Origin: JAHEEL01 sp942491345
GTDB lineage: Bacteria > Actinomycetota > Acidimicrobiia > Spongiisociales > UBA5794
Direction of reading: 5' to 3'
NCBI GenBank assembly: GCA_942491345.1
Contig: CALOAN010000003.1
Location: forward strand, 62,001-126,000
Length of the DNA: 64,000 nucleotides
Made by a program: the position numbers and the translations under genes. Each line of letters starts with the position of its first letter. Within the stretch, counting starts at the first letter, position 1. The notes beneath the pieces are model-generated. The model saw only the letters and a program-made list of their open reading frames with translations, was not told the origin of the DNA and did no database searches. Shown piece after piece: positions 9,017-18,402 of this stretch.

Positions 9017-11548
9017 CTACTCGCTCGGGACCAGCGTTTGGGTCGCCTCCGCTGCTGCGTCTACTTGGGCTCTTGTCCAATTCATGGGGGAGTACTCGCC
9101 GGTGAGCCACAGCGGGATCATGTCGTCGTAATGGGGGTGGTCGGCATGGCCCGACTGCCCGGTGGTGTGCGTGGTGAGTGACCGGGACAGATCGCCGAGG
9201 TCGACCAGCATGCGCATCGACGGTAGCCAATCCGTCTCGAACCCTTCATACGCCGTCCATCCAGTTGCGTTCACGAGGTCCTGGCCTCCCGCCGTGGCGA
9301 AGGGGCCGCGGTTGAAGCGGTCTTCGATGAGTCCGATTCCGGAGTCTCCGAGTGTCTGATTGCGGAACACCGACACATGCATCTCACCCCAACTCCATTC
9401 GTCGGGATCGTCGCTGAACAACTCCTGAAGATCCGAGTACCCGTCGGCGAGCGCGCGGGTGAGGATCGCGTCGCGGTCCTCGACAGTGTCGGTCGTCTGG
9501 TCGTCCCAGAACGGATCGGTGGGATTCTCGAGCATGGCGCCGACGACGGTGAACCAGCGACCGCCCCCGTTCGGCCAGTAGTCCTCGGGGAGATCATCGT
9601 GGAACGTGTACTCAAGGAGACGAGTCCAGACGGCGTTGAATGCTGCGGCGCCGCTCGAGTCGACCTGGTTGCCGAGATCCCACGACGCAAGAACGTCGCG
9701 AACCGGAGTATCGAATTCCAGGAGATACGGAACCACGGCCTGAGCGTTCAGACTGAATGAGTCAAATTGAATCGACGCGTGTTCTGCGAGGCCGATTCCG
9801 GAGTTCGACCCAACGAGGTCGACGATTCGCCGTGCCCGATACCCATGATTCCAGTCGTACGTGATCGAGTACGGGTAGGTGTCGTCGACTACCGCGTTGT
9901 TCGCGGTGACGATGTATCCGCTCTCCGGGTTGTACGACCTCGGCAATTCGTCGAACGGTATGAATCCGGTCCACTCGTAGTCGTCGGTCCATCCCGGGAC
10001 GGGGAATGTCCCGTCGCCGTTCGCCCGAATCGGGATTGTTCCGGGAGCTTGGTATCCAATGTTCCCGGATGTGTCGGCGAAGATGAAGTTCTGCGCCGGC
10101 ACTGTGAAGGAGGCCAGTGCTGTGCGGAAGTCTTCCCAGTTCTCCGCAGCATCGAGACCGATGAAGGCCTGCACGATTCCGGGGTTGGTATCGAGCGCCG
10201 TCCAGCGAAGGGCGATGGCATATGGCTGAGGTGCTTCGATTCCCGATTGATCAAAGTCGTCGAGCGCCTCGTAGGCAGTGGAGACGACCGGTCCGTGACG
10301 GGTCGTCTTGACTTCGATGGTGATTGGATCACCCCCTGCCACCTCGATCGTCTCCTCGTGCACGTCCATATCGACCCACGTCCCGTTCACCTCGTATTGG
10401 TTCGGGTTCTCCGGGTTGACCTTTTCGATGTAGAGGTCTTGAACGTCTGGTCCGAGGTTGGTGACGCCCCACGCGATGTTTGCGTTGTGGCCGATGATGA
10501 CACCCGGGACGCCGGCAAACGAGAAGCCCGCGACGTCGAACGGACAGATGCCGGACACCTCGGTGCAGTGGAGTCCGTTCTGGAACCAGATCGACGGCAT
10601 CTGGATCGCGAGGTGTGGATCGTTGGCAAGGATCGGGGAACCGGTGTCGGTGTGCGCGCCGGACATCACCCACGAGTTCGAGCCGATGCCGCCCTCCGCG
10701 TCGGAGACGCCGAGGGCGGTAACAAGGTCGAGGTTGTCCTGAACGGACGCGAGCGCACGCTGAATGCCTGGGACGCTCCGAAGTGACGCTGCGGCGGCCG
10801 CAGGCTCGTTCTCCGTGGTTGGGACGATGTACGGATTGATCTCACCCGGGTAGGGCGGAAACAGCTGCGCAACCTGCGCGTCGGTGAGTGTTCCGAGCAG
10901 CATCGCCCGCTCGATCTCGGAATCCATGTTGCCGCGCAGCTCCCACGCCATCGCGATTCCCCAGCTGAGGGTGTCGACCGGACTCCACATCTCGGGTGTG
11001 TAGCTGTGATTGGTGAACTCGAGCACCGTGTATTCGAAGCTCAAGTCTGCGGGCGACTGGGTGGCCAGGTAGGCGTTGACGCCGTCGGAATAGGCCTGCA
11101 TGATCGCCTGCATATCCGGCGGTGCGTTCGCGAATTGACTCTCAGCGATCTCCCGCCAGCCGAGCGTTCGAAGGAACGTGTCGGTCTCTACTTGGGAATC
11201 TCCGAACATCTCCGAGAGGCGACCGGAGCCGATGTGCCGCCAGAAGTCCATCTGCCAGAACCGTTCCTGCGCATGGACGTAGCCCTGCGCCATGAACAGG
11301 TCGTGTGACGTCGAGGCGTAGATGTGGGGGATTCCCATGTCATCACGAACAACCTCCACAGAGGCGTCGAGGCCGGCAATGCTGACCTCTCCATCAACAT
11401 CGGGGAATGCGCGCCTGACGGAGACCCGCATGAACAGAGCGGTTCCCACTACGACGACGAGGAGGACTGCCGCGATGACCCCGAGCAGGACCTTCCACCA
11501 CTTCCGCGACCGCTTCTGCCCGTCGCTCGGCGCTTCTGCGTCACTCAT
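9017..11548 (-). CDS. penicillin acylase family protein (Ntn hydrolase)
   Basis: An 843-residue amidase precursor. A basic segment and one hydrophobic helix (residues 18-40) act as signal or membrane anchor. The A-chain region has DDMGIPHIYA and YVHAQERFWQMD; GSNSWVMSG near residue 290 supplies the N-terminal nucleophile Ser290 freed by autoproteolysis between Gly and Ser, followed by NDPHL. Members hydrolyse amides such as acyl-homoserine lactones, penicillins or peptides; the actual substrate is unknown. I use the ATG at 11548; an upstream in-frame start at 11593 would add 15 residues of poor quality. The proteasome-activator gene diverges from it. Confidence 0.92.
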   Translation of the reverse strand: MSDAEAPSDGQKRSRKWWKVLLGVIAAVLLVVVVGTALFMRVSVRRAFPDVDGEVSIAGLDASVEVVRDDMGIPHIYASTSHDLFMAQGYVHAQERFWQMDFWRHIGSGRLSEMFGDSQVETDTFLRTLGWREIAESQFANAPPDMQAIMQAYSDGVNAYLATQSPADLSFEYTVLEFTNHSYTPEMWSPVDTLSWGIAMAWELRGNMDSEIERAMLLGTLTDAQVAQLFPPYPGEINPYIVPTTENEPAAAAASLRSVPGIQRALASVQDNLDLVTALGVSDAEGGIGSNSWVMSGAHTDTGSPILANDPHLAIQMPSIWFQNGLHCTEVSGICPFDVAGFSFAGVPGVIIGHNANIAWGVTNLGPDVQDLYIEKVNPENPNQYEVNGTWVDMDVHEETIEVAGGDPITIEVKTTRHGPVVSTAYEALDDFDQSGIEAPQPYAIALRWTALDTNPGIVQAFIGLDAAENWEDFRTALASFTVPAQNFIFADTSGNIGYQAPGTIPIRANGDGTFPVPGWTDDYEWTGFIPFDELPRSYNPESGYIVTANNAVVDDTYPYSITYDWNHGYRARRIVDLVGSNSGIGLAEHASIQFDSFSLNAQAVVPYLLEFDTPVRDVLASWDLGNQVDSSGAAAFNAVWTRLLEYTFHDDLPEDYWPNGGGRWFTVVGAMLENPTDPFWDDQTTDTVEDRDAILTRALADGYSDLQELFSDDPDEWSWGEMHVSVFRNQTLGDSGIGLIEDRFNRGPFATAGGQDLVNATGWTAYEGFETDWLPSMRMLVDLGDLSRSLTTHTTGQSGHADHPHYDDMIPLWLTGEYSPMNWTRAQVDAAAEATQTLVPSE

Positions 11549-11599
11549 GTGGCCGAGGGTACCGCCTCGACTCGCGCCGTGTCGTCGTACCATGGCGCC

Positions 11600-12097
11600 A
11601 TGGAGAACTCGATGGAACCGTCAGACCAACACGATGACCAGGCGCCGATCACCCCACAGGTAGTTGAGCCCGCACCCGACGGAGCGGAAGAGGATGAGGG
11701 CACGTTCGTCAGCGAACCGTCCAAACTGATCCGTATCGCTTCGATGACACGTGCGATGCTCGACGAAGTCCGAGCGTCCGGCATGGACGACCTCGGACGC
11801 CAGCGGCTGCTCGCCGTGTATCACCGCTCGATTGATGAACTGCGCGATGTGCTCTCGGACGACCTCAAGGAGGAACTCGATTCGATCTTCGTGCCCCTCG
11901 AGCGAGAGACACCAACCGAGCCGGAGATCCGCGTTGCCCAGGCCCAGTTGATCGGATGGCTCGAGGGACTGTTCCAGGGAATCCAGGCCTCGCTGTGGAC
12001 GCAGCAGATGTCGGCTCAGGCGCAACTCGAGCAGATGCGCCGTCGCCATGCCCTCGAGCCCCCGAGCGACGAGGACCAACCGGGGTTGTACTTGTAG
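11600..12097 (+). CDS. bpa: bacterial proteasome activator Bpa (DUF2587)
   Basis: A 165-residue protein matching the Bpa/PafE family, which forms a dodecameric ring that docks on the 20S proteasome and feeds it unfolded proteins without ATP. An acidic disordered N-terminus is followed by a helical core (SKLIRIASMTRAMLDEVR, LDSIFVPLE, LIGWLEGLFQGIQASL) and a C-terminal PGLYL, close to the GQYL motif that opens the proteasome gate. The start used is the first ATG near the conserved region; an alternative ATG lies 12 bases downstream. No proteasome subunit or Pup gene is in the window, so the proteasome must be encoded elsewhere. Confidence 0.9.
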   Translation: MENSMEPSDQHDDQAPITPQVVEPAPDGAEEDEGTFVSEPSKLIRIASMTRAMLDEVRASGMDDLGRQRLLAVYHRSIDELRDVLSDDLKEELDSIFVPLERETPTEPEIRVAQAQLIGWLEGLFQGIQASLWTQQMSAQAQLEQMRRRHALEPPSDEDQPGLYL

Positions 12098-12175
12098 GAA
12101 GACCCGATCCGTGCTCAGCCGACACATTGGGACCGGTCGCTACGATGCACGGACCGAGCGAAAGGACGACCCATC

Positions 12176-13990
12176 GTGCAGGAGACTGAACTGTTGCCGG
12201 TCACTTCGGTGGTGATCAACCGCTACTACGTGGATCTCACCAACAAAACGGTCCGTCTCGAAACGGTTCAAGCAGAAGATCTCGAAGACGCCCTGGGTGG
12301 AGTCGCGCGGGCGACGAAGCTCCTGAGCAACATCGATGTCGACGATCCATACGACCCTTCCGCACCGCTGGTCATGAACCTCGGTCTCTTGAGCGGCACT
12401 CGGGTCATGACGGGGTTGCGAACCTTCTTCCACGGATACTCGCCGTTGAAGGTGGCCGACAGCGGTGCCGCCGGGCTCATGTGGACGGCCGGGAGTGGCC
12501 ACTTCGGCACAAAGCTCCGCGGACTGGGAATCGACGAGGTGATCTTCACGGGTCGCGCCCCGCAACCGACGCTGCTCCGGCTCTCCGAGGGAGACGACGG
12601 TGGACCGGCGCAGTTCGAGTTCCTCGCAGCATCCGACCTCGCGGGGCAGACGATCAACGAACGTATCCAGACGCTGCATCAGCGGTATCCCGATGCGCAT
12701 TTCGCATCGATCGGACCCGCTGCCGAGCACTACGAAACCGTGAGGTATGCAGCGATCGGACTCTCTACCGACAATCAACTCGAGACCGGCGATCCCAAAC
12801 AACGCTTCTGCGGTCGCGGCGGGTATGGCGGCGTCATGGCATCGAAGAACCTCTGGGCGATAGCGGCCGACGGTCCCGACCCGGGTCGGACCCGCGGGCT
12901 ACGAGATGTCAATCGCGAGATCAACCTGGGACCGGGGAGCGCCAGGTACCGAGATCTCGAGGGTGACCTCGGAGGGACATGGCGGACACTCAAGTGGATG
13001 CACGAAGAACAGGCCCTTCCTGAGTTCAACTACTCACCAACGGGAACCGACGCGGGCGTCGCCTTGTACCGCCCCACCGTCGAAGCTGGACCGTTCGTCG
13101 TGAAGGCGGAGGGCTGCTACCTCTGTGGCATCCGTTGCCACAAGAACGTGTACGACGAGGACCCGGACGGTGAAGCAGGGCGTTTCCGGGCGAAGGTCGA
13201 CTACGAGCCGATGGCTCTCCTGTCTTCGAACCTCGGGATCTATGATGCCGATGCGGCGCTCTCGCTGATTCATCTATCCGACGAATTCGGGCTGGACTCC
13301 ATCTCCCTCGGCGTGACACTCGCCTACGCAATGGAGTACAACCGCCGCAACAACGGCGATCTGCTCGGCGGCCTGAGCTTCGGAGATGTCGATGGGGTGA
13401 CGGCTGCGATCCACGCGGTGGCCGAAGGGCGTCTTCCGGAGCTCGGCCAGGGCGTCAAGCGGTTATCGGAACGCATGGGTGAAACCGGCTACGCCATGCA
13501 CTCGAAAGGCGTCGAGTACCCCGCATTCCATCCACACGTGAACCCCGGCTTCCCGTGGGCCCTGGCCGGTGGCCACATGTCGATGCGCACGTTCATGCTC
13601 TATGCCCAGGAGAAGCAGACAGATCTCGACTACTGGTTTGATGCCATCACTGCCAGCGGCCCGCTGTATCTGCTGGACGATCTGACGGGACTCTGCAAGT
13701 TCGCCAATGCCAGCCCCGAACTGGAGTCCGAGGCGGTGCGAATAGCAACAGGCCTCGATGTGGCAGCGGACGAGTTGAGTCGAGCGGTGATACGAACCCA
13801 GCTGCGTGGCTATGTCAACGAGCGGCGCTGCGGCTTCGAGATCGACGACTACCGGGTCCCGGAGGAAGCACACGGACCGATGGGTGATTCGGATCTCGAA
13901 CTCTTCAACACCCGTGAGTTCTTCGAGGAATTGCGGGCGCGGGTGATCGAGGCACTGGACACCGAAGCAGCAGCTGTCGGCATCTCGTAG
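12176..13990 (+). CDS. aldehyde:ferredoxin oxidoreductase family protein (tungsten/molybdopterin enzyme)
   Basis: A 604-residue protein with the AOR architecture: an N-terminal cofactor-binding domain (RYYVDLTNKTVR, then LGLLSGTRV, GSGHFGTKLRGLGID), CGRGGYGGVMASKNLWAI near residue 212, and the [4Fe-4S] ligands Cys314, Cys317, Cys321 (GCYLCGIRC) with the distal Cys507 in DLTGLCKFA. These enzymes carry tungstopterin and oxidise aldehydes or related substrates with ferredoxin as acceptor. The subfamily and substrate cannot be fixed by eye. The GTG start gives a full-length N-terminus. It is flanked by bpa and a PAC2 gene on the same strand. Confidence 0.88.
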   Translation: MQETELLPVTSVVINRYYVDLTNKTVRLETVQAEDLEDALGGVARATKLLSNIDVDDPYDPSAPLVMNLGLLSGTRVMTGLRTFFHGYSPLKVADSGAAGLMWTAGSGHFGTKLRGLGIDEVIFTGRAPQPTLLRLSEGDDGGPAQFEFLAASDLAGQTINERIQTLHQRYPDAHFASIGPAAEHYETVRYAAIGLSTDNQLETGDPKQRFCGRGGYGGVMASKNLWAIAADGPDPGRTRGLRDVNREINLGPGSARYRDLEGDLGGTWRTLKWMHEEQALPEFNYSPTGTDAGVALYRPTVEAGPFVVKAEGCYLCGIRCHKNVYDEDPDGEAGRFRAKVDYEPMALLSSNLGIYDADAALSLIHLSDEFGLDSISLGVTLAYAMEYNRRNNGDLLGGLSFGDVDGVTAAIHAVAEGRLPELGQGVKRLSERMGETGYAMHSKGVEYPAFHPHVNPGFPWALAGGHMSMRTFMLYAQEKQTDLDYWFDAITASGPLYLLDDLTGLCKFANASPELESEAVRIATGLDVAADELSRAVIRTQLRGYVNERRCGFEIDDYRVPEEAHGPMGDSDLELFNTREFFEELRARVIEALDTEAAAVGIS

Positions 13991-14025
13991 ACGTCAACTC
14001 GCTGAGCTGAGTATCGTCGGCGGTG

Positions 14026-14892
14026 ATGAGTCTCCTTGCTCACGCATCCGATCTCGAACTCGACCGCCCAATCATGCTGCTCGCCATGTCGGGATGGGTC
14101 GACGCCGCTTCGGTTGGGACCGACACCGCCGAGAGAATCGCCGAGGGAGGTGATGTGGTTGCCGCTTTCGATCCGGATGCCCTTTTTGACTACCGATCGT
14201 CACGGCCCACACTGCATTTCTCGGCAGGCGATCTCATTGACGTGGTGTGGCCCCGTCTCGAGATCATCCACCGATCCATCGACGGGGTCGAGCTGCTCAT
14301 CGCGACCGGGAACGAGCCCGACTTCCGTTGGCAGGAGTTGAACCGGGAGTTCGTCGCGCTCACACAGCGGTACGGCGTGAGCAAGTTCGTGACGCTCGGC
14401 GCTGTACCGGCCCCGGTGCCGCATACCCGCCCGGTCCGCGTGGTGTGTACGACCTCTGATGCTGAACTCCTTCGAGATGGTGACGAAGTGATGCCGGACG
14501 ATCTTGTGGTCCCTGGAGCGGCCGTGAGCGTTTTGCGCCAAGGTGTTGCCGACGCCGGCTTGCCGGCGATCGGATACTGGGCCCAGGTTCCGCACTACCT
14601 CCAGAGCCCGTTTCACGCAGGAGTGCTGGGGCTCATCGAACGAGTTGGTGGACAGATTGGTGTGCCCTTCCCGATTGGAGACCTGGCACTGGAGGCCGCG
14701 TCCCAACGTGAACAGATCGACGCGGATCTGGCCGAGCGCGACGACGCTCGGCAGTACGTCGAGCGTCTCGAGCTCATGCAGGACGAACGACCCGAACTCG
14801 TGACTCCGTTCCAGGAGGTTCCGTCGGCAGATGAGATCGGCGCAGAAGTCGAGAAGTACCTCAGGTCGGCGGGGGACGAGGACTCACCGTAG
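14026..14892 (+). CDS. PAC2 family protein
   Basis: A 288-residue protein of the PAC2 family, named after the eukaryotic proteasome assembly chaperone 2. Features are LAMSGWVDAASVG, IATGNEPDFRW, VTLGAVPAPVPHTRP and GYWAQVPHYL, with a charged helical C-terminus. The bacterial function is not known; actinobacterial members are often described as proteasome-related or ATP-grasp-associated. A GTG three bases upstream could also be the start. Location two genes after bpa is suggestive of proteostasis but the aldehyde oxidoreductase lies between. Confidence 0.85.
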   Translation: MSLLAHASDLELDRPIMLLAMSGWVDAASVGTDTAERIAEGGDVVAAFDPDALFDYRSSRPTLHFSAGDLIDVVWPRLEIIHRSIDGVELLIATGNEPDFRWQELNREFVALTQRYGVSKFVTLGAVPAPVPHTRPVRVVCTTSDAELLRDGDEVMPDDLVVPGAAVSVLRQGVADAGLPAIGYWAQVPHYLQSPFHAGVLGLIERVGGQIGVPFPIGDLALEAASQREQIDADLAERDDARQYVERLELMQDERPELVTPFQEVPSADEIGAEVEKYLRSAGDEDSP

Positions 14893-15000
14893 ATCCGAGA
14901 CACGAGACCCGAGACCCGAGACCCGAGACCCGAGATCTGAGATTCGAGACTCGAGATCGGAGCCGAACGGGCAGTCTCAAGTCTCAGGTCTCGAGTCTCG
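14892..15000. repeat. inverted pair of 7-bp arrays between convergent genes
   Basis: The left arm (about 14896-14957) is GAGACCC/GAGACAC type and follows the PAC2 stop; the right arm (about 14974-15000) is GTCTC type and faces the stop of the leftward FHA gene. The arms are largely complementary and could form a long hairpin in either transcript. Confidence 0.88.
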
Positions 15001-15065
15001 CTACCAGGTGCGACGCGCGGCGGGTTGGCGGACCGAGCCGCCGGCTGGGTCCGGCTCGTCTTCTG

Positions 15066-15671
15066 CTAATTCCCGATGATCCCTACGAAGAGGGTCAGGA
15101 TCGCGAGGACGGCGGTGACGGCGATCATTGCCCACACCGACCAGGTGAGACCCCGCATCGACTTCACCGTGTCATTGAGTGCTGTGATGAGATCATCGAG
15201 GCGTGGATCGCCTCCACCGGGACTTGCAGGTGTCGCGGGGGTGACCCGCGTACGTTGCACCGGCGCCGGAGCGGGAGCAGTGGCCTTTGGTTGAGCGGAA
15301 GCTTGCGTTTCGGCCGGGACCGGTTTCGACGCGGCGGAGGCCGAAGGTGGCGACGAGGCCGCAGGTTTCGACGGTTTGCTTGCCGTCGGCGTGAGATGCA
15401 CTTCTGCGCCCTCGGTGGGGTGTCCGAGTCGCACCGTTGTTGGACCCTTGATGTCGAGGAACTGGATGCGTGCTCCGTTGTGGAACGTCCCATTCCGACT
15501 GGAGGCATCCTGCAGGACCCAGTGGGAACCGTCGTACTTCACCACCGCATGGCGGCGTGAGATTCCCGGTCGGGCGACCCGGATGGTGGCAGATGCGTCC
15601 GCGCCGATTACAGCCGTCGTTCCGGCTGGAACGGTGGCGTCATTGCCGGTGGCCGCGACCCTCAGGTCCAT
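15066..15671 (-). CDS. FHA domain protein with C-terminal membrane anchor
   Basis: A 201-residue protein. Residues 1-95 form a forkhead-associated phosphothreonine-binding domain with the conserved GISRRHA and SSRNGTF motifs. An Ala/Pro/Lys-rich linker (about 95-150) leads to one transmembrane segment at the extreme C-terminus (SVWAMIAVTAVLAILTLFVG), so the FHA domain is held on the cytoplasmic face. It probably reads Ser/Thr kinase signalling at the membrane, but no kinase gene is adjacent and the partner is unknown. The two-component sensor gene lies upstream on the same strand, about 85 bases away. Confidence 0.88.
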   Translation of the reverse strand: MDLRVAATGNDATVPAGTTAVIGADASATIRVARPGISRRHAVVKYDGSHWVLQDASSRNGTFHNGARIQFLDIKGPTTVRLGHPTEGAEVHLTPTASKPSKPAASSPPSASAASKPVPAETQASAQPKATAPAPAPVQRTRVTPATPASPGGGDPRLDDLITALNDTVKSMRGLTWSVWAMIAVTAVLAILTLFVGIIGN

Positions 15672-15755
15672 GAATCCCCATTTGCAAGAGCTTGATGACG
15701 GCTGAAATCTAGTGGTTCCAGGGCTGTTGTCACAAAAGAGTCACGCACCGACCAC

Positions 15756-16871
15756 TCAGAGCGGCAATGAGGCCCGCACGGTGGTTCCCGCTTCGGCCTC
15801 CGAGTTGATCGATATCTGTCCACCGGCCCGAGTTGCCCGCTCTCTGAGATTCGTAAGTCCCAAGCCCCATGCAACGGATGCGGGATCGAAGCCAATGCCA
15901 TTGTCCGAGATCAGGAGGGCCAGCCGATCATCACCGCCGTGAATCTCGATCGTGATACGGTCCGCCTCGGAGTGACGGAGCGAGTTGCTCAGAGACTCGC
16001 GAACGAGCTGCGTGGCATCCTCCACGATCCTGCGGGGGAGTGTCTCGAGAGTCCCGGTGTACGTAACGTGCACCTCGGTGTCGTGTGGACCCGCGAGACG
16101 GGTCACGAGCTCTCGAAGTTCCGATCGCAGTGTGCGTTGGTCATCAGCCGGGGAACCGAGATCGAAGATGAAGCCGCGAAGCGAGGTGATGGTCTGGTCG
16201 AGGCTCTCGACGTCCTGCTCGAGCGCCCTCCGAACCTCCGGATCGACCACCTTCAGCGCCTGTCTTTGGAGGGAGAGGCCGACCGCGAAGAGATTCTGGA
16301 TGATGGCGTCGTGCAGGTCACGAGCGATACGTTCACGATCTTCAGCGACGGCGAGACTCTGGAGGCGGCGTTGGAGCCGTACCGTTCGGATCGCCGTTCC
16401 CGCGATCATCGCGAGCGCTTCTACGAGGGCTTCGTCCTCGTCGGTGAATCCGCCGTCCTTGTCGGTGAGATAGAGATTCCCAAAGAGGTTTGGTCCGGCT
16501 CGAACCGGGACTCCGAGAAACGGGCCCATTGCCGGATGATGCGGTGGCATACCCACCGCATCCGGATGGTCGGCTATGGCGTTGAGCCGGACCGTCTTGC
16601 CTTCCCTCGAGATAACACCGAGAACGCCGCGCCCCTGTGGAGGGCTGCCTATGGACTCCGCAAGCTCGGGATCGAGGCCCGCGTGGACGAAGTCCACGAG
16701 CGTTCCGTGTTGTCCAACCACCCCGAGCGCGCCATGCGGCGCACCGGTGAGATCCATAGCGATCTCGACCGTTGTTGCGAGAATTGCCTGCAGATCTGTC
16801 TGGCCGGCTACTGCGGCGGCTCCTTCGACCAGGTCGCGGAGTCGCGCTGGAGTGAACTGTCTCAACACCAC
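15756..16871 (-). CDS. GAF sensor histidine kinase, DevS/DosS-like
   Basis: A 371-residue soluble kinase: one GAF domain (about 15-165), a HisKA_3 dimerisation domain with ERIARDLHDAIIQNLFA (phosphoacceptor His187) and a HATPase domain with NGIGFD. The GAF segment HPDAVGMPPHHPAMGPFLGVPVR closely resembles the haem-binding GAF-A of mycobacterial DevS/DosS, and His111 or His112 lies where the haem ligand is expected. It would phosphorylate the DevR-like regulator encoded divergently 74 bases away, sensing O2, NO, CO or redox state. Gas sensing is inferred; it has one GAF domain rather than the two of DevS. GTG start. Confidence 0.9.
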   Translation of the reverse strand: MVLRQFTPARLRDLVEGAAAVAGQTDLQAILATTVEIAMDLTGAPHGALGVVGQHGTLVDFVHAGLDPELAESIGSPPQGRGVLGVISREGKTVRLNAIADHPDAVGMPPHHPAMGPFLGVPVRAGPNLFGNLYLTDKDGGFTDEDEALVEALAMIAGTAIRTVRLQRRLQSLAVAEDRERIARDLHDAIIQNLFAVGLSLQRQALKVVDPEVRRALEQDVESLDQTITSLRGFIFDLGSPADDQRTLRSELRELVTRLAGPHDTEVHVTYTGTLETLPRRIVEDATQLVRESLSNSLRHSEADRITIEIHGGDDRLALLISDNGIGFDPASVAWGLGLTNLRERATRAGGQISINSEAEAGTTVRASLPL

Positions 16872-16945
16872 GGGAGAAGGCTACTCGGTTACGAACAAAG
16901 CCAATCAGCGCTCCATCAAGCCCGCGGATGCTGTAGTTTTCGGGG

Positions 16946-17641
16946 GTGCCACGAAAGAAGAAGCCGGCCGGTTCACTCCGCGTTGTGCTCGTCGATGACC
17001 ACGAGGTGGTTCGACGAGGGCTGCGATCCCTCATCGACTCATACGACGATCTCAGTGTGGTTGGCGAAGCCGGAACGGCGAAGGAAGGTGTGCGGCGGGT
17101 CGGCTACGACGTGCCCGACGTCGTGGTGATGGACGTTCGCCTGCCGGATGGCTCAGGCGTCGAAGCGTGCCGGGAGATCGTTGATCGCTGGCCGGACGTG
17201 GGGGTGTTGATCCTGACGTCGTTCGCCGACGAGGAGGCGTTGATGTCGGCAATCATGGCCGGGGCCGCAGGGTACGTTCTCAAGCGGATCGATGCGGAGG
17301 CACTGATCGACAGCATCAGAAGAGTGGGCGCGGGCGAGTCCCTGCTCGATCCGGCCATGGCCGAACCGCTCTTCGACCGCCTGCGGGGCCACACGGTGGA
17401 CGACCCGCTCATCCGCAGACTCTCTCCCCAGGAACGGCGGATCCTGGACTTGATCGCCGACGGAAAGACCAACCGTCAGATTGCCGAGGAGATGTTCCTG
17501 GCGGAGAAGACGGTCAAGAACTACGTCTCGAACCTGCTGGCCAAGATGGAGATGTCGCGCCGAAGCGAAGCCGCCGCCTACGCCGCGCGCGTGGCGACGA
17601 AGCACGAACACCAGTACCCGCCGGAGGAATGGAGCCAATGA
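16946..17641 (+). CDS. response regulator, NarL/LuxR family, DevR/DosR-like
   Basis: A 231-residue regulator with an N-terminal receiver domain (acidic pair in LVDDHE, phosphoacceptor Asp63 in VVMDVRLPDGSG, Lys in YVLKRI) and a C-terminal LuxR-type HTH (LSPQERRILDLIADGKTNRQIA, then EKTVKNYVSNLLAKM). The NRQIAEEMFLAEKTVKNYVS recognition region matches DevR/DosR proteins. GTG start. It is divergent from its probable kinase and followed closely by a CBS-BON gene, a type of gene that belongs to the DosR regulon in mycobacteria. Two DosR-box-like palindromes at 40841-40880 are candidate targets. Confidence 0.92.
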   Translation: MPRKKKPAGSLRVVLVDDHEVVRRGLRSLIDSYDDLSVVGEAGTAKEGVRRVGYDVPDVVVMDVRLPDGSGVEACREIVDRWPDVGVLILTSFADEEALMSAIMAGAAGYVLKRIDAEALIDSIRRVGAGESLLDPAMAEPLFDRLRGHTVDDPLIRRLSPQERRILDLIADGKTNRQIAEEMFLAEKTVKNYVSNLLAKMEMSRRSEAAAYAARVATKHEHQYPPEEWSQ

Positions 17642-17663
17642 TGCTCCGCCGGTTGAGCGTGAC

Positions 17664-18320
17664 ATGAGGGTTGTCGATGTCATGACGACCGACGTCATCA
17701 CGGCACAGCCCGGGTGGTCCCTGAAGCAAGCGGCTCGGGTGATGATCGACGCCGGGGTTTCCGGGCTTCCCGTGATCGGAGACAACGGCATCGTCGTTGG
17801 CATCATCACGGAGGCAGACTTCATCGAGACCGAAGCGGGACGAACGATCGGTCGCCAGCGCCTCTTCGACACTGTGTTCGGCGAGAAACGAACTCGGACT
17901 CCGTCGACCGTTGAGGCAGCGATGACACGTTCTCCGATCGTTGTCGACCGGAACACCACGATCGCACAAGCCGCTCGCCTGATGACCGACCGCAGGGTGA
18001 AACGACTACCCGTCGTGGACCCGAACGGGCGTTTGGACGGCATCGTGAGCCGTGCCGACATCTTGGTTGCGTTCGCTCGCGACGATGAAGCCATCGCAGA
18101 TGATGTCCAGCGCGGCGTGATTCGGAGAATCCTCATGCTCGAATCCCGCGACGTCTCGGTCCACGTTTCAGACGGCGTGGTGATGCTGTCGGGACAGGTC
18201 CCGAATCGCTCGGACGCAGAGCTTTTGGAGGAACTCGTCGGCCGCATCGAAGGTGTCATCCAATGTGAGAGCGATCTTGTGTGGTCGTTCGACGACATCT
18301 CAGCCGGACCCGCACGGTAG
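17664..18320 (+). CDS. CBS-domain pair plus BON domain protein
   Basis: A 218-residue cytoplasmic protein: two CBS motifs (about 1-60 and 80-135; VMTTDVITAQPG with GLPVIGDNGIVVGIIT, then AMTRSPIVVDRN with RLPVVDPNGRLDGIVSRADIL) and a C-terminal BON domain (about 150-210, with VHVSDGVVMLSGQVPN). CBS pairs bind adenosyl nucleotides; BON domains bind phospholipid or other surfaces. Hypoxia-induced CBS proteins (such as Hrp1) are DosR targets, and this gene lies 22 bases after the DevR-like gene, so co-transcription is likely. Start at 17664 because the first CBS motif begins there. Confidence 0.88.
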   Translation: MRVVDVMTTDVITAQPGWSLKQAARVMIDAGVSGLPVIGDNGIVVGIITEADFIETEAGRTIGRQRLFDTVFGEKRTRTPSTVEAAMTRSPIVVDRNTTIAQAARLMTDRRVKRLPVVDPNGRLDGIVSRADILVAFARDDEAIADDVQRGVIRRILMLESRDVSVHVSDGVVMLSGQVPNRSDAELLEELVGRIEGVIQCESDLVWSFDDISAGPAR

Positions 18321-18402
18321 GCGACCAACCAGGAACAGAACCTCGGGAACAAACGCGCCACCTTCGACGTTGGTTCGCGCAAGCCAGAAGGTGGAGCGAC
18401 AT

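Noticed and set aside
12145..12165. DosR-like box upstream of the AOR-family gene
   Set aside because: TTGGGACCGGTCGC has GGGAC but no GTCCC partner at the right spacing.
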